Notes: generated by a model not told the origin, from the sequence alone. DNA of 64,000 nt from Alkalihalobacillus sp. LMS6 (GCF_024362765.1 NZ_CP093302.1:1704001-1768000), one strand, 5' to 3'. Positions 1-7,893 are shown, counted from the first letter of the stretch. Numbers and translations are program-made.

Positions 1-910
1 GTAAATTTCCGTAAAGAAGTGGGGAGCTAGTGGGCCACGTTTTAAGGGTTTCTGCTAAAACCGAAAAGGCATTTGGGTCTAGCCAATCGTCTGCATCTAG
101 TTCGAGAATAAAAGGCGTTTGCACAGATGGAAGTAAATCATTCAGTGCATGTACTTTCCCTTGGTTATGGTCAGTAAAGGACGTAGTAACTGTTGGGTGA
201 TTCCAATTTGTTAATCGATACGGTGATGAATCTGTAGAACCGTCATCGCTTACAAAAATGGCTTCCGGTACGATGGATCCTGTTAAACAAGAAGCAATGG
301 CAATATCCAGATAGTTTCCTTGATTATAGTTCGCGATTAAGACTGTAACAGGAATGGTTTGGCTTTGCGCTTGCTCAAGTTCGTAAAGTTGTTGCCAATC
401 TGCAATTGATCGATATGTTGTGCTTTTATTTCTATTTGAAGCAGTTGCCCAGTTGCTGGATTGGGTGACGAGGTTCTTTTTTTCACTTGGCAACGTGCAA
501 AGATAAAAGGGAAGCAATGATTCTTGAAAGGGAAGCAACCATTTGTCTGGAAACGGAAAGTGTAAAATAGCGTGATTGGTTATGAGGCAGGCAAAATGGT
601 TCCCGGTGACGATCGTATCTTGTTGGGTTAGTTGATGGATAGCTATATCTTTGGACAAGGATGCCTGAGAATCAACAATAAGCGTGTGTGACGCATTCAT
701 TTTCGGTAACAAGTGATTAAGCGTGGCGCCATAATCATCATCCAGTAAGGGGATTGAAATCACATCTGCACTTGTTTCCGAGAAGTGGCAGTTGGATGGA
801 TGAATACAATAGACTGCGTCAATCTTAAGATTTGTTTGTTTAAGAGGTTGGAGCATTTTTAGAAATGAGTGGTTATGCTTAAAAGCAAGAATCACAACGG
901 AGACCAACAT
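1..910 (-). CDS. Glycosyltransferase family 2, 3' end cut by window edge
   Basis: The reading frame is open from an ATG at 910 to the window edge (about 303 codons seen), with a good GGAGG site 5 bases upstream. The first ~190 residues (starting MLVSVVILAFKHN) are not clearly recognisable. From about residue 200 a GT-A fold glycosyltransferase 2 domain begins: VTVLIANYNQGNYL, then VSDDGSTDSS, HNQGKVHALNDLL and the metal-binding DXD-type segment LELDADDW. Such enzymes transfer a sugar from a nucleotide-sugar to a glycan or protein in the cytoplasm; donor and acceptor cannot be told from sequence. It is divergent from two small DUF2642-like genes, so a role in cell-surface or spore-surface glycan assembly is possible but only inferred. 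The C-terminus lies outside the window. Confidence 0.85.
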   Translation of the reverse strand, partial: MLVSVVILAFKHNHSFLKMLQPLKQTNLKIDAVYCIHPSNCHFSETSADVISIPLLDDDYGATLNHLLPKMNASHTLIVDSQASLSKDIAIHQLTQQDTIVTGNHFACLITNHAILHFPFPDKWLLPFQESLLPFYLCTLPSEKKNLVTQSSNWATASNRNKSTTYRSIADWQQLYELEQAQSQTIPVTVLIANYNQGNYLDIAIASCLTGSIVPEAIFVSDDGSTDSSPYRLTNWNHPTVTTSFTDHNQGKVHALNDLLPSVQTPFILELDADDWLDPNAFSVLAETLKTWPTSSPLLYGNL

Positions 911-1043
911 AGTAAACCTCCTATTTTCGTATATCCAAAAGACCCTGAGACACTCATGGAATTCAACAGCAATTAGGTCAATTAAACAAGCAATCTTTCA
1001 ATTTATACATTAACTAAAGAGAGACTTACAAAGGAGGGATAGA

Positions 1044-1304
1044 ATGTTTATAACTCGTTTTTTCTTTTTCATTAAATCATTGTTTCAATCTATATTTTTT
1101 CCAGCTTGTTGCAACCATCCTGTGACGAAGCGAGAACAGCTTTGGTGTTTAATCGGAAGAGAAATTGAAGGATCAACACCATTTGGCTTTTTATCAGGGA
1201 CGTTAGTAGCTGTAGAACATGACTACATTGTGCTGCTTGATGAGACTAATGCACAAGTTCTTGTACGCATTGCAAAGATTGAAACCGTTCGACCATTAGC
1301 TTAG
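1044..1304 (+). CDS. Small DUF2642-like protein (YuzF-like)
   Basis: An 86-residue protein starting at ATG 1044 behind AAAGGAGGG. The N-terminus is hydrophobic and Phe-rich (MFITRFFFFIKSLFQS), followed by two cysteines (PACCNHP) and a compact beta-rich C-terminal part (WCLIGREIEGSTPFGFLSGTLVAVEHDYIVLLDE) that resembles the DUF2642/YuzF-like small SH3-like beta barrel found in Bacillus spore-associated proteins. It is followed 20 bases later by a second protein with the same type of fold, so the two form a short operon. A link to the spore coat is known for some relatives but is an inference here. Function unassigned. Confidence 0.7.
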   Translation: MFITRFFFFIKSLFQSIFFPACCNHPVTKREQLWCLIGREIEGSTPFGFLSGTLVAVEHDYIVLLDETNAQVLVRIAKIETVRPLA

Positions 1305-1323
1305 TAAAAAGGAGGAGACCCGA

Positions 1324-1533
1324 TTGTTTAAACGCTTTTTATATCAAGAGTTATCGAAAAGACTGACTGCTCGAGTTGAAGTGACAACAGATACGAATTT
1401 GATTGAAGGAATGATTGTTCGCGTTACGCCATCGTTCCTTGTCATTGATGTCACAGATGGTTATGAAGCAGGGTCAAACCAATATATATTCATTGATTCG
1501 ATTAACTATGTACGATTTCCACAAGCCGCATAA
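1324..1533 (+). CDS. DUF2642-family small protein
   Basis: A 69-residue protein that uses a TTG start at 1324; the ribosome binding site AAAGGAGGAG lies just upstream and no ATG fits. The whole chain (RLTARVEVTTDTNLIEGMIVRVTPSFLVIDVTDG...YIFIDSINYVRFP) matches the DUF2642 pattern: an N-terminal helix, then an SH3/Sm-like beta barrel ending in a strand with an aromatic-proline. Relatives in Bacillus are small soluble proteins often expressed in sporulation. It is the second gene of a two-gene unit with the 86-residue protein upstream, and ends at a bidirectional terminator shared with the oppositely oriented oxidoreductase gene. No enzymatic function is known. Confidence 0.72.
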   Translation: MFKRFLYQELSKRLTARVEVTTDTNLIEGMIVRVTPSFLVIDVTDGYEAGSNQYIFIDSINYVRFPQAA

Positions 1534-1537
1534 TAAA

Positions 1538-1574
1538 GAAAACCACTTCTAATTCGTTTTAGAAGTGGTTTTTG
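1538..1574. terminator. Bidirectional intrinsic terminator
   Basis: Hairpin AAACCACTTCTAA / TTAGAAGTGGTTT with A-rich and T-rich flanks, lying between the convergent DUF2642 gene and the oxidoreductase gene. It can stop transcription from both sides. Confidence 0.85.
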
Positions 1575-1583
1575 CTGTTGATT

Positions 1584-2525
1584 TTATTTTGTATGCTTTT
1601 CGATAGACTGACTAATTTGATTTGCTACTATCAATGCTTTAATTCCATCGTCGGCGGTTACAGCTGGTGTCTTCTTTTCTTTTAAACAAGAGAGAAACGA
1701 CTGCAATTCGAGTGTTAAAGGTTGCTGAATTGTAGGGGCGTGAATCGTTTCTGTAATTGAACGTGCGTACGGTCCTGTTGAGTCAGATCGTCTTGTAATC
1801 GCAAGCTCATTCGTTAATAAATTTGCTACCATATAAGCGTTCTCTGTTAATAGATGAATCGAACGTATATTTTTATTTGATTGGTAACTTGCTGTTAATT
1901 GGATTGCGGCACCTGTAGAGGTTTTCGCAATGGCAACCGCATGAATAGGTAATCCTTTTGATAAGTGGCCAATTGTATAAATGGTATTAAGACAATCAGG
2001 ACCAAGAATAGATGCTAAAATATATAAATCGTGAAGCATTAAATCTTGAACCACATCGACCCCTTCTAGACGAGAACTAAAGGCTGACATACGGTGTGTC
2101 TCAATGGCAATAATGGTTTCATTCATAACAGCATATTGAACAGCTTTAATAAGCGGATTAAACAATTCAATATGACCTACTTGTACGAAAACACCTGCTT
2201 GTTTAGCTCTTTTAGCAAGCTCTTTTGCCTCTTTGACAGAGGATGTGATTGGTTTTTCAATTAGCATATGGACGTGCTGGTCAATACAAGCAAGGGCAAT
2301 CTCATAATGATAGACTGTCGGAACGGTAATGCTTACTGCGTCTACTTCTTGAAGAAGCGCATCAAGACTAGAAAATGGTTTGACGTTGTACATGGCAGCG
2401 ACTGATTCCCTGCGATTAGGATCAACATCGTATAATCCAACGAATTGGCAATCGCTTGTTAAAGATAAATAGGTGCGTATATGGTTTTCACCCATTTTCC
2501 CTGCACCAATTACTCCTACTTTCAT
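1584..2525 (-). CDS. Gfo/Idh/MocA family NAD(P)-dependent oxidoreductase
   Basis: A 313-residue protein starting at ATG 2525 with GAGGAG 7 bases upstream. Residues 1-120 form a Rossmann fold with the dinucleotide-binding motif GVIGAGKMGENH at the N-terminus and the family signature EKP (LIEKPITSS) near residue 90. The C-terminal half is the typical Gfo/Idh/MocA alpha/beta domain with the conserved His-containing segment DLMLHDLYI near residue 165. Members oxidise or reduce a hydroxyl of a sugar, inositol or nucleotide-sugar. The substrate cannot be assigned. It is monocistronic, separated by a terminator from the DUF2642 genes. The length is a little short for the family (usually 320-390). 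Confidence 0.88.
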   Translation of the reverse strand: MKVGVIGAGKMGENHIRTYLSLTSDCQFVGLYDVDPNRRESVAAMYNVKPFSSLDALLQEVDAVSITVPTVYHYEIALACIDQHVHMLIEKPITSSVKEAKELAKRAKQAGVFVQVGHIELFNPLIKAVQYAVMNETIIAIETHRMSAFSSRLEGVDVVQDLMLHDLYILASILGPDCLNTIYTIGHLSKGLPIHAVAIAKTSTGAAIQLTASYQSNKNIRSIHLLTENAYMVANLLTNELAITRRSDSTGPYARSITETIHAPTIQQPLTLELQSFLSCLKEKKTPAVTADDGIKALIVANQISQSIEKHTK

Positions 2526-2867
2526 CTAACTCTCCTCACTTTATGAAAAATTAAAACGACTATCGTTTGCATTTGATAGACTGTTATTAAAGTCGCTCTA
2601 CAAAGTAGTTTATGCAAAGCAAAATGAGATGAATGGACAAACATAACGTTCTGTCGAAAATGAAACGGATGGCACGGGTTTCGATTAAAAACACTTAATG
2701 AAATCTAGTTGATTTCCATTTTGTAGTTTAAATTGTAAAAATAATACATTTATATCATTCTATTATATGCTCAAAAAGAAGATTTGAAAGACTTATGACT
2801 GATTTTCCTTATAATGAAAGGAATTTCTAGATAAAAGAGATAATAAGGTGTGTAGTGAGGTGATTCG
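2526..2867. other. Intergenic region without a recognisable gene
   Basis: A-T rich stretch between divergent genes. A TATAAT at 2810-2815 could be the -10 of the small membrane protein gene at 2868, but the nearest -35-like TTGAAA is 20 bases away, so the promoter is only tentative. I see no conserved RNA or coding signal. Confidence 0.4.
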
Positions 2868-3065
2868 GTGCATAAGTTGTTGGCAGGTTTCATTTTTGGC
2901 ATAAGCATCACTGGAGCAGTTTTAATTATTTTGATCCCACAGTTGTTTGAGTCTCCAATTGACCAATCCTTAAAAGTTGTTATGGCCATTACAGTAGTCG
3001 CGTTTGCTTTATGTAGTATGTCGGCTTTTTTGATTCAGAGACGATTATTTGGAAAGAGTAAATAG
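2868..3065 (+). CDS. Small membrane protein of unknown function
   Basis: A 65-residue protein with a GTG start at 2868, chosen because GTGAGGTGAT lies directly upstream at the right spacing. It contains two predicted membrane helices (LLAGFIFGISITGAVLIILI at residues 4-23 and VVMAITVVAFALCSMSAFLI at about 36-56) and a basic C-terminus (QRRLFGKSK), which suggests an N- and C-in hairpin in the membrane. A terminator-like hairpin follows. I do not recognise the family. It sits just upstream of the rap-like gene but is separated from it by about 265 bases including the hairpin, so it is probably not part of that operon. Confidence 0.6.
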   Translation: MHKLLAGFIFGISITGAVLIILIPQLFESPIDQSLKVVMAITVVAFALCSMSAFLIQRRLFGKSK

Positions 3066-3075
3066 GCGATTTCGA

Positions 3076-3124
3076 AAGACGATTAATCCTTGATTGATAG
3101 GAAGAGATCGTCTTATTTATTGTG
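3076..3124 (+). terminator. Putative terminator after the small membrane protein
   Basis: Inverted repeat AAGACGAT (3077-3084) / ATCGTCTT (3107-3114) with a long loop, followed by a T-rich run. It probably ends the transcript of the small membrane protein gene and isolates it from the rap-like gene. Confidence 0.5.
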
Positions 3125-3330
3125 TTTTTTGCTTTTAATTTGGGGAATTTACGCATTCAGTGAAGTAGATTTTCATTCATTTATTTCGGACATAACGTTC
3201 TTAAAAATAAAGTATTTTTCAAATAAATTTGTCACTTTGTGTTGGGAAACATGTCTAAACTATATAAGTTCTTGTCGAAGTCATTTATAATAAAAGAAAT
3301 TAACATTTAATTGGAAAAGAGGGATGTGGA

Positions 3331-4413
3331 ATGATTGTCGCTTTATCAGCTAGCATCATTGGAGGAAAACTTGTTGAGTGGCATAGCTGTCTAATCGCGA
3401 AAAATTTTACGCACGCTCAACGTTTGAGAAACGAAACGAAAGAACTAATTAAACAAATGGAATCAAATGACAAAATTCTTGCCTACTACCAGCTTGTTAG
3501 TTTTAAGCATGAATTATTATCAACATACGGAACAGGTGAGTTGTTTGAATCCACACTTCCGACACCTGTTGAAATTGAGAGAGACGATTATCTTAACTTC
3601 ATGTTTTATTTCGTTTCAGCACAGAATGAATTTTTGAATGAACGCTATAAGTCGGCTGTTCAAATGTATAAAGTTGCGGAACGGCTAATTGAAAAAGTGA
3701 ATGATCCAGCGGAAAAAGCAGAATTTTATCAAGAATTAGGGATGAGTTATTATCGCATTGATCAGTATACATTTGCTGCTTCTTATATGGATCAAGCGCT
3801 TGAGTTTTTCGGTAAAAACCCAATGTATCTTGTGAATGAAATTCGTTGTAAATTGGTGTTAGCTGCCATTGATACAGAATTAGGCGAGCAAGCATCCGCA
3901 GAAAGAATTTATAAAGAAATGATTGAAATTTCGAAACCTTTCCCTTATTATCATTCGCTTGTTTTGCATAACTTGGGTCAAAATAGAATGACTCAACAAC
4001 GTTTCAATGATGCGGTACAGCTTTTTGAGCAAGCGTTATCGATTAATGAGTTTTCTCAATCCATTACGGGTTTAAAATCGAAGTATAATTTGCTTAATGC
4101 AAGGTTGAGAAATGAAACTTACATAGGGGGGTTAGAGGAACTAGAATTCAACGCAAGAGCTCAAAAACTAATGGAAATTAAAGCAAAATGTAAAGTAAGT
4201 AGAGGTCTGTATCTAGAAGATAATTTTTCTGAAGTAGAGCAAGGGTTGGACATGCTAAAAGTAAATGAAAAGTTTTTTGAATGCTCGGAAATATGCGAAG
4301 AAATTTCGCAACACTTCGAACAAAAAGGTGATTTGGCAAACGCTCTTAAGTATGCAAGATTAGTAAACCATATGAGTAAAAAACAATCAAATGTGGGGGT
4401 TGATTTATTATGA
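3331..4413 (+). CDS. Rap-family TPR regulator (pheromone receptor)
   Basis: A 360-residue protein with GAGGG upstream of ATG 3331. The N-terminal ~70 residues (KLVEWHSCLIAKNF..AQRLRNETKELIKQMESNDKILAYYQLVSFKHELL) match the three-helix bundle of Bacillus Rap proteins, and the rest is a series of TPR helical pairs (for example residues ~90-130 FYFVSAQNEFLNERYKSAVQMYKVAERLI and ~215-250 LHNLGQNRMTQQRFNDAVQLFEQAL). Rap proteins bind response regulators such as Spo0F or ComA and are inhibited by imported Phr peptides. Its last codons overlap the start of the next gene by 4 bases (ATGA), the classical rap-phr arrangement. In RapH a glutamine at position 47 is, from memory, the catalytic phosphatase residue; here the aligned place reads ESNDK, without that Gln. 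This suggests a non-phosphatase role or a different target, which is inference. Direct regulation target unknown. Confidence 0.88.
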   Translation: MIVALSASIIGGKLVEWHSCLIAKNFTHAQRLRNETKELIKQMESNDKILAYYQLVSFKHELLSTYGTGELFESTLPTPVEIERDDYLNFMFYFVSAQNEFLNERYKSAVQMYKVAERLIEKVNDPAEKAEFYQELGMSYYRIDQYTFAASYMDQALEFFGKNPMYLVNEIRCKLVLAAIDTELGEQASAERIYKEMIEISKPFPYYHSLVLHNLGQNRMTQQRFNDAVQLFEQALSINEFSQSITGLKSKYNLLNARLRNETYIGGLEELEFNARAQKLMEIKAKCKVSRGLYLEDNFSEVEQGLDMLKVNEKFFECSEICEEISQHFEQKGDLANALKYARLVNHMSKKQSNVGVDLL

Positions 4414-4679
4414 AAAAATGGACAATGTCTTTAGCAGCTACGTTTGTATTCACATCATTTGCATTAATAGGTGGTCATTTCACTGCGACAGGCGATACAG
4501 TGGATCAGGATGGAAAACATGACTTTCATCAACTTGCAGGTAAGCATGACTTCCACCAACTGGGAAAACACGATTTTCATAAGATTGCTGGAAAACATGA
4601 TTTTCATCAAAAAGGGAAACACGACTTTCATCAGCTAGCTGGAAAACATGATTTTCATCAAGTAACAGGTAAAGCATAA
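4410..4679 (+). CDS. Phr-like secreted pheromone precursor with six GKHDFHQ repeats
   Basis: An 89-residue precursor coupled to rap by a 4-base overlap. Residues 1-26 are a Sec signal peptide (MKKWTMSLAATFVFTSFALI core) with a plausible signal-peptidase site after ATG at residues 26-28. After a short acidic spacer (DTVDQD) the rest is six copies of GKHDFHQ (fourth position of difference: third copy has K for Q), starting at residues 35, 44, 52, 61, 69 and 78. Spacing alternates 9, 8, 9, 8, 9 residues through two-residue (LA, IA) or one-residue (L, K) linkers, and the chain ends VTGKA. Codons differ between copies (CAT/CAC, GAC/GAT, TTT/TTC, CAA/CAG) while the peptide stays fixed, showing selection on the peptide. 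Typical Phr precursors are 40-60 residues with one C-terminal signal. Processing by secreted proteases and import by an oligopeptide permease is inferred. Confidence 0.85.
   Translation: MKKWTMSLAATFVFTSFALIGGHFTATGDTVDQDGKHDFHQLAGKHDFHQLGKHDFHKIAGKHDFHQKGKHDFHQLAGKHDFHQVTGKA
4512..4661 (+). repeat. Six in-frame coding repeats of GKHDFHQ
   Basis: Repeat units start at 4512, 4539, 4563, 4590, 4614 and 4641, i.e. alternating steps of 27 and 24 bases. The DNA of the units has diverged at synonymous positions, so this is not a fresh slippage array; the encoded heptapeptide is conserved in five units and differs by one residue in the third. Confidence 0.95.
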
Positions 4680-4704
4680 ACTTAACTTACAATAAACCTA
4701 TTAT

Positions 4705-4735
4705 AAAAAAGTCGTCTTTGACGGCTTTTTTTGTG
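4705..4735 (+). terminator. Terminator of the rap-phr operon
   Basis: Hairpin AAAAAAGTCGTC / GACGGCTTTTTTT with a TTT loop and a T-run, directly after the peptide precursor gene. It defines a two-gene rap-phr transcript. Confidence 0.85.
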
Positions 4736-4829
4736 TGAAAATGAATATGAGCGCAGTAGTTAGATTGTTTCGGTATCTTGTAAAACGGTTACATAAGCTT
4801 TATACATAAAGTTTTTGTGGAGGTGTGAA

Positions 4830-6011
4830 ATGAAGAACAAGTCGATCGTAGCAAGTTTTGCAAGTGTGATGGTAGTAGCGATCGTAGCAGGTTGCGGAAA
4901 TGATGGTGAAACGAACGAAACAAATCAAAATCATGATGTTGAAAATGAGACAGCGGATCAAGAATTAGATTCAGAAATGGAAGAAAATCAAGAAGAGGAG
5001 AAGCACTCCGAATCTGTAAACAATGATAGTGATAATGAAAATGAGTCAGAAGAAGAGCGTAATGAAGCGTACTACGAATCCTTAGCGGTAACGGACGATA
5101 CGAGAGAAGTAGCACCGGAAGCGATTGAACATTTAGAGTTGCCAGGTATTCACGAAAATACACGCATTTATAATGGAACCGTCAGTCCTGGACAAATGGT
5201 TCGTTTCGTATTTCCAGATGATGAACATGAGTCAGGTTTTAATTATCAAAATGCCTTAGATCCACACGTATCCGATGAAGGGCATTTCTCCGTGTCGTTT
5301 AGTAACTATGATTTAAATGACATGGAGCAAATACGATTTATTGTTTCAGGCTTCTTGCCGCAGGAGCAAGCATTCGATTTGCCGATCCATCCGGAAGAAG
5401 AGGGGATGGCGTATATTCCGAGTGAAGCAGATACAGAAGAACGTGAAGCTGCAGTTCAGGAAGAAGTAGAATTAGACGACATTTATGAAAATACTCGATT
5501 TTACCATGTGCAACACGTGGTTGAAGATGTAGATGCTGTTCATCTTGAACATCCAGAGATCGGTTTTAGCGAAGATTTAAATTTGCCTGCAGCGGATGTA
5601 GAGCTTGAGAATACAATTTCAACTAGCTTTGATGAGAATGTGTTAACGGCTGGCGATACGCTAACCTTTTACATCGTCGCGAAAGGCGTGACTACGTTAG
5701 TAGAAAAAGACGTACAAGGTTGGACAGACGAAGAATGGGCCGTCATTAATACGATTAAAAACGAAACCAGCATTGATGAAATTGTTGCGACTGAACCAAT
5801 CATTGTCGGTAAAACGGTTCCGCATGCTTCTATCACAATCACAAATCTCAATCCGAGAAATTTTAACACCACCATTGAAGCCGATGAAGAAGGTCAGTTT
5901 GAAATGGATTTAAGCGGCTCAAGAGACGAGATGGATGGAGAAGCAATTCTGTTTTCGATCGTCGATGAAGAAGGTCATTTAGCTACAATGGAGGTACCTG
6001 TGCAAGAGTGA
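4830..6011 (+). CDS. Acidic secreted lipoprotein with C-terminal Ig-like domain
   Basis: Start is set at ATG 4830, since GGAGGTG at 4818-4824 would lie inside a longer frame. 393 residues: lipoprotein signal peptide with lipobox VAGC (Cys22), then a ~50-residue low-complexity linker rich in Glu, Asp and Asn (residues ~25-75), two similar segments beginning around YESLAVTDDTREVAPEAIEHL and EEVELDDIYENTRFYHV, and a C-terminal bacterial Ig-like domain (VGKTVPHASITITN...EADEEGQFEMDLSG). It is anchored outside the membrane, presumably a surface or wall-associated protein; no enzyme motif is seen. The highly acidic composition fits an alkaliphile or halotolerant cell surface. It follows the rap-phr terminator and is likely its own unit. 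A long-loop inverted repeat (AAAGGATG at 6012 / CATCCTTT at 6066) follows it. Confidence 0.75.
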   Translation: MKNKSIVASFASVMVVAIVAGCGNDGETNETNQNHDVENETADQELDSEMEENQEEEKHSESVNNDSDNENESEEERNEAYYESLAVTDDTREVAPEAIEHLELPGIHENTRIYNGTVSPGQMVRFVFPDDEHESGFNYQNALDPHVSDEGHFSVSFSNYDLNDMEQIRFIVSGFLPQEQAFDLPIHPEEEGMAYIPSEADTEEREAAVQEEVELDDIYENTRFYHVQHVVEDVDAVHLEHPEIGFSEDLNLPAADVELENTISTSFDENVLTAGDTLTFYIVAKGVTTLVEKDVQGWTDEEWAVINTIKNETSIDEIVATEPIIVGKTVPHASITITNLNPRNFNTTIEADEEGQFEMDLSGSRDEMDGEAILFSIVDEEGHLATMEVPVQE

Positions 6012-6325
6012 AAAGGATGGATGTAATGACAAATCGTGGTTAGAAATAATTGAAATTAAATAGAGCATCCTTTCTACATCATAAATGACTCTTGTCAGGC
6101 ATCTCAGTTTCAAATGATTTTTTAGTGTCTACTTTTAAGGAGGCATATCACACCTCATTTACTTCGCTCTCGTCTGTAAAAATAATCGTTATTGAGTCGA
6201 ATCTAGACCGATTTATTATGGCATTACGGTATACTAAATCTGTATGAAAATCGGTTACAACCGCGCACAAATAGACCAGATTATTTTGAGGAATCGCTTT
6301 AAGATAAAGCTAAGGAGTTGAGGGT
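6012..6325. other. Intergenic region upstream of AraC/GyrI gene
   Basis: Holds a long-loop inverted repeat AAAGGATG/CATCCTTT (6012-6073) after the lipoprotein gene and a possible promoter for the AraC-type gene: TTGAGT, 16 bases, TATTAT around 6193-6220. No coding signal was seen; an AAGGAGG at about 6137 is not followed by a usable start codon. Confidence 0.35.
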
Positions 6326-7189
6326 ATGGCAATGATTGATGTATTGCAAGAAACGATTGACTATATGGAGACGCATTTATGTGAGCCACTCACAATTGGC
6401 GAGATAGCGAAACAAGCCAATGTGTCCCCGTTTCATTTTCAACGGTTGTTTGCCGTGTTAACGGATATGTCTGTTGGTGATTACTTACGCAAACGGCGCT
6501 TAACGCTGGCAGCACAAGAGTTGGTCCGTTCAGATCTGAAAATCATTGATCTTGCGTACAAATACCAGTACGAAACTCCAGAAGCATTTACGAAATCCTT
6601 CCGTAAGCAACACGGGGTTACACCAAGTGCCATTCGGAAAGGGCTTGGTAAAGTAAATGCGTACAATCGGCTTGTCGTGCACGTACAATTGAAGGGGGCA
6701 AATCCAATGCGCTATCGGGTAGTAGAACGAGACGAATTTCAAGTAATTGGAGCAAGGAGGACATTCTCACTTAAGAACGATGAGAATACGAGAGAAATAC
6801 CAAAGATGTGGGATCAAGCAGCAAAGGACGGAACGATCGAAACCTTGGCCCAGTTAAACAACGGAGAAATCAAAGCTTTGATGGGCGTATGCGTAGACCA
6901 TCAAGTGAATACAAGTCTAGAAAAGGTAGAATATTGGATTGCAGCAGAGTCCTCTGCGAGTGAATCAGATGAGTTCGAGAAGCTTGTTTTACCAGCATCC
7001 ACGTGGGGTGTATTCGAAGTACACGGACCAGCTCCACGCGCGATTCAAAAAGTGTGGAAAGAGATTTTTTCAGAATGGTTTCCGTCAAATCCCTACGAGC
7101 ACGCGGGCACTCCAGAGCTTGAAGTCTATGTAGACGAAGATGTGATGAAAGAAGATTCTTATGCGGAGATATGGATTCCGTTGAAGTGA
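6326..7189 (+). CDS. AraC family regulator with GyrI-like effector domain
   Basis: 287 residues, ATG 6326 with AAGGAG nine bases upstream. Residues ~5-105 are two AraC-type helix-turn-helix motifs (LTIGEIAKQANVSPFHFQRLFAVLTDMSVGDYL and KIIDLAYKYQYETPEAFTKSFRKQHGVTPSAIRK). Residues ~125-287 are a GyrI-like/SoxS-effector domain (YRVVERDEFQVIGARRTFSL ... WGVFEVHGPAP ... EWFPSNPYEHAGTPELEVYVDED), a small-molecule binding module also used by BmrR-type and Rob-type regulators. Such proteins usually sense lipophilic compounds and activate efflux or detoxification genes. No transporter gene is adjacent in the same orientation, so the target is unknown. It appears to be monocistronic. Confidence 0.9.
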   Translation: MAMIDVLQETIDYMETHLCEPLTIGEIAKQANVSPFHFQRLFAVLTDMSVGDYLRKRRLTLAAQELVRSDLKIIDLAYKYQYETPEAFTKSFRKQHGVTPSAIRKGLGKVNAYNRLVVHVQLKGANPMRYRVVERDEFQVIGARRTFSLKNDENTREIPKMWDQAAKDGTIETLAQLNNGEIKALMGVCVDHQVNTSLEKVEYWIAAESSASESDEFEKLVLPASTWGVFEVHGPAPRAIQKVWKEIFSEWFPSNPYEHAGTPELEVYVDEDVMKEDSYAEIWIPLK

Positions 7190-7397
7190 GCAGGCTTTTA
7201 CTAAATAATAGGTAGTGTTTTCATCAAGAGAGATCGTCTTTCTTGTTTCAAAAACAAAGAATGGTGTTTATTGAGTGCTTTCAATAGACATCTTTTTTGA
7301 TTGATTTACATATGAAAGAAAAATATTAAGAGTAAATGATCCATAATGTCTAGTAATTTTGAAACTTCTAAAACTAGGTTACGTATAGAAAATAGAG

Positions 7398-7601
7398 GTG
7401 ATTATTATTAAGAAAAGTAGACCCCCACATAAATCTTATTTTATTAACTCATCCATTTTTATCTTAATTGCTGTATGTCTATTTGTATTATTATCTTCAT
7501 TCGGATTAAATGGACTATCAAGTTTAATTATTTTTGGAGGTTTAGGCGTTTTTCATTTATTAATAGGCTTAATTGCATATAGAAAATATCGTACGAATTA
7601 G
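7398..7601 (+). CDS. Small two-helix membrane protein, unknown function
   Basis: About 67 residues. Two hydrophobic helices (SYFINSSIFILIAVCLFVLL and SSLIIFGGLGVFHLLIGLIAY) are joined by a short GLNGL loop and flanked by basic residues at both ends, so a membrane hairpin is predicted. The start is uncertain: GTG at 7398 falls inside GAGGTGAT, which itself looks like the ribosome binding site; an ATT or TTG start slightly downstream is possible. A clear terminator follows at 7668. The surrounding DNA is very A-T rich. I do not recognise the family. Confidence 0.5.
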   Translation: MIIIKKSRPPHKSYFINSSIFILIAVCLFVLLSSFGLNGLSSLIIFGGLGVFHLLIGLIAYRKYRTN

Positions 7602-7667
7602 AAAATCTTTAGATCAGCTAAATCTTGCCGTCTTGTAAGAAGAAAAGTGACATTAACAAATTTTTTT

Positions 7668-7697
7668 AGACATTCGCTAATGGAATGTCTTTTTTCT
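7668..7697 (+). terminator. Intrinsic terminator
   Basis: Stem AGACATTC / GAATGTCT with a 7-base loop and a following T-run, about 65 bases after the small membrane protein gene. Confidence 0.8.
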
Positions 7698-7893
7698 GTT
7701 TTTTGGTTGAAAAAGGTACGAGTGGCATACACCTGAGTATATTTAAAACTATCTAATCAGTCTGAGGTCACTTTAATGATCATTTATTTTTAAAAAGGTC
7801 ACGATCGCAACCACTATTGATCCCCAGCATATTTCATTTTTAAACTGTTTCAATATAATTAAAGATAGATTGAAAGAAACCCATCATCTAATT

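Noticed and set aside
3090-3290. Open frame of 66 codons between the small membrane gene and rap
   Set aside because: It begins with TTG inside a terminator-like hairpin, has no ribosome binding site and overlaps the probable rap promoter region.
4480-4677. Antisense frame across the phr repeats, and the repeats as a possible CRISPR array
   Set aside because: The antisense frame only mirrors the repeated codons. Repeat units are 24/27 bases without unique spacers, and keep the sense peptide, not the DNA, constant.
4789-5163. 124-codon frame antisense to the lipoprotein gene
   Set aside because: Arises opposite the acidic low-complexity linker; rich in Leu/His/Ser, no start context.
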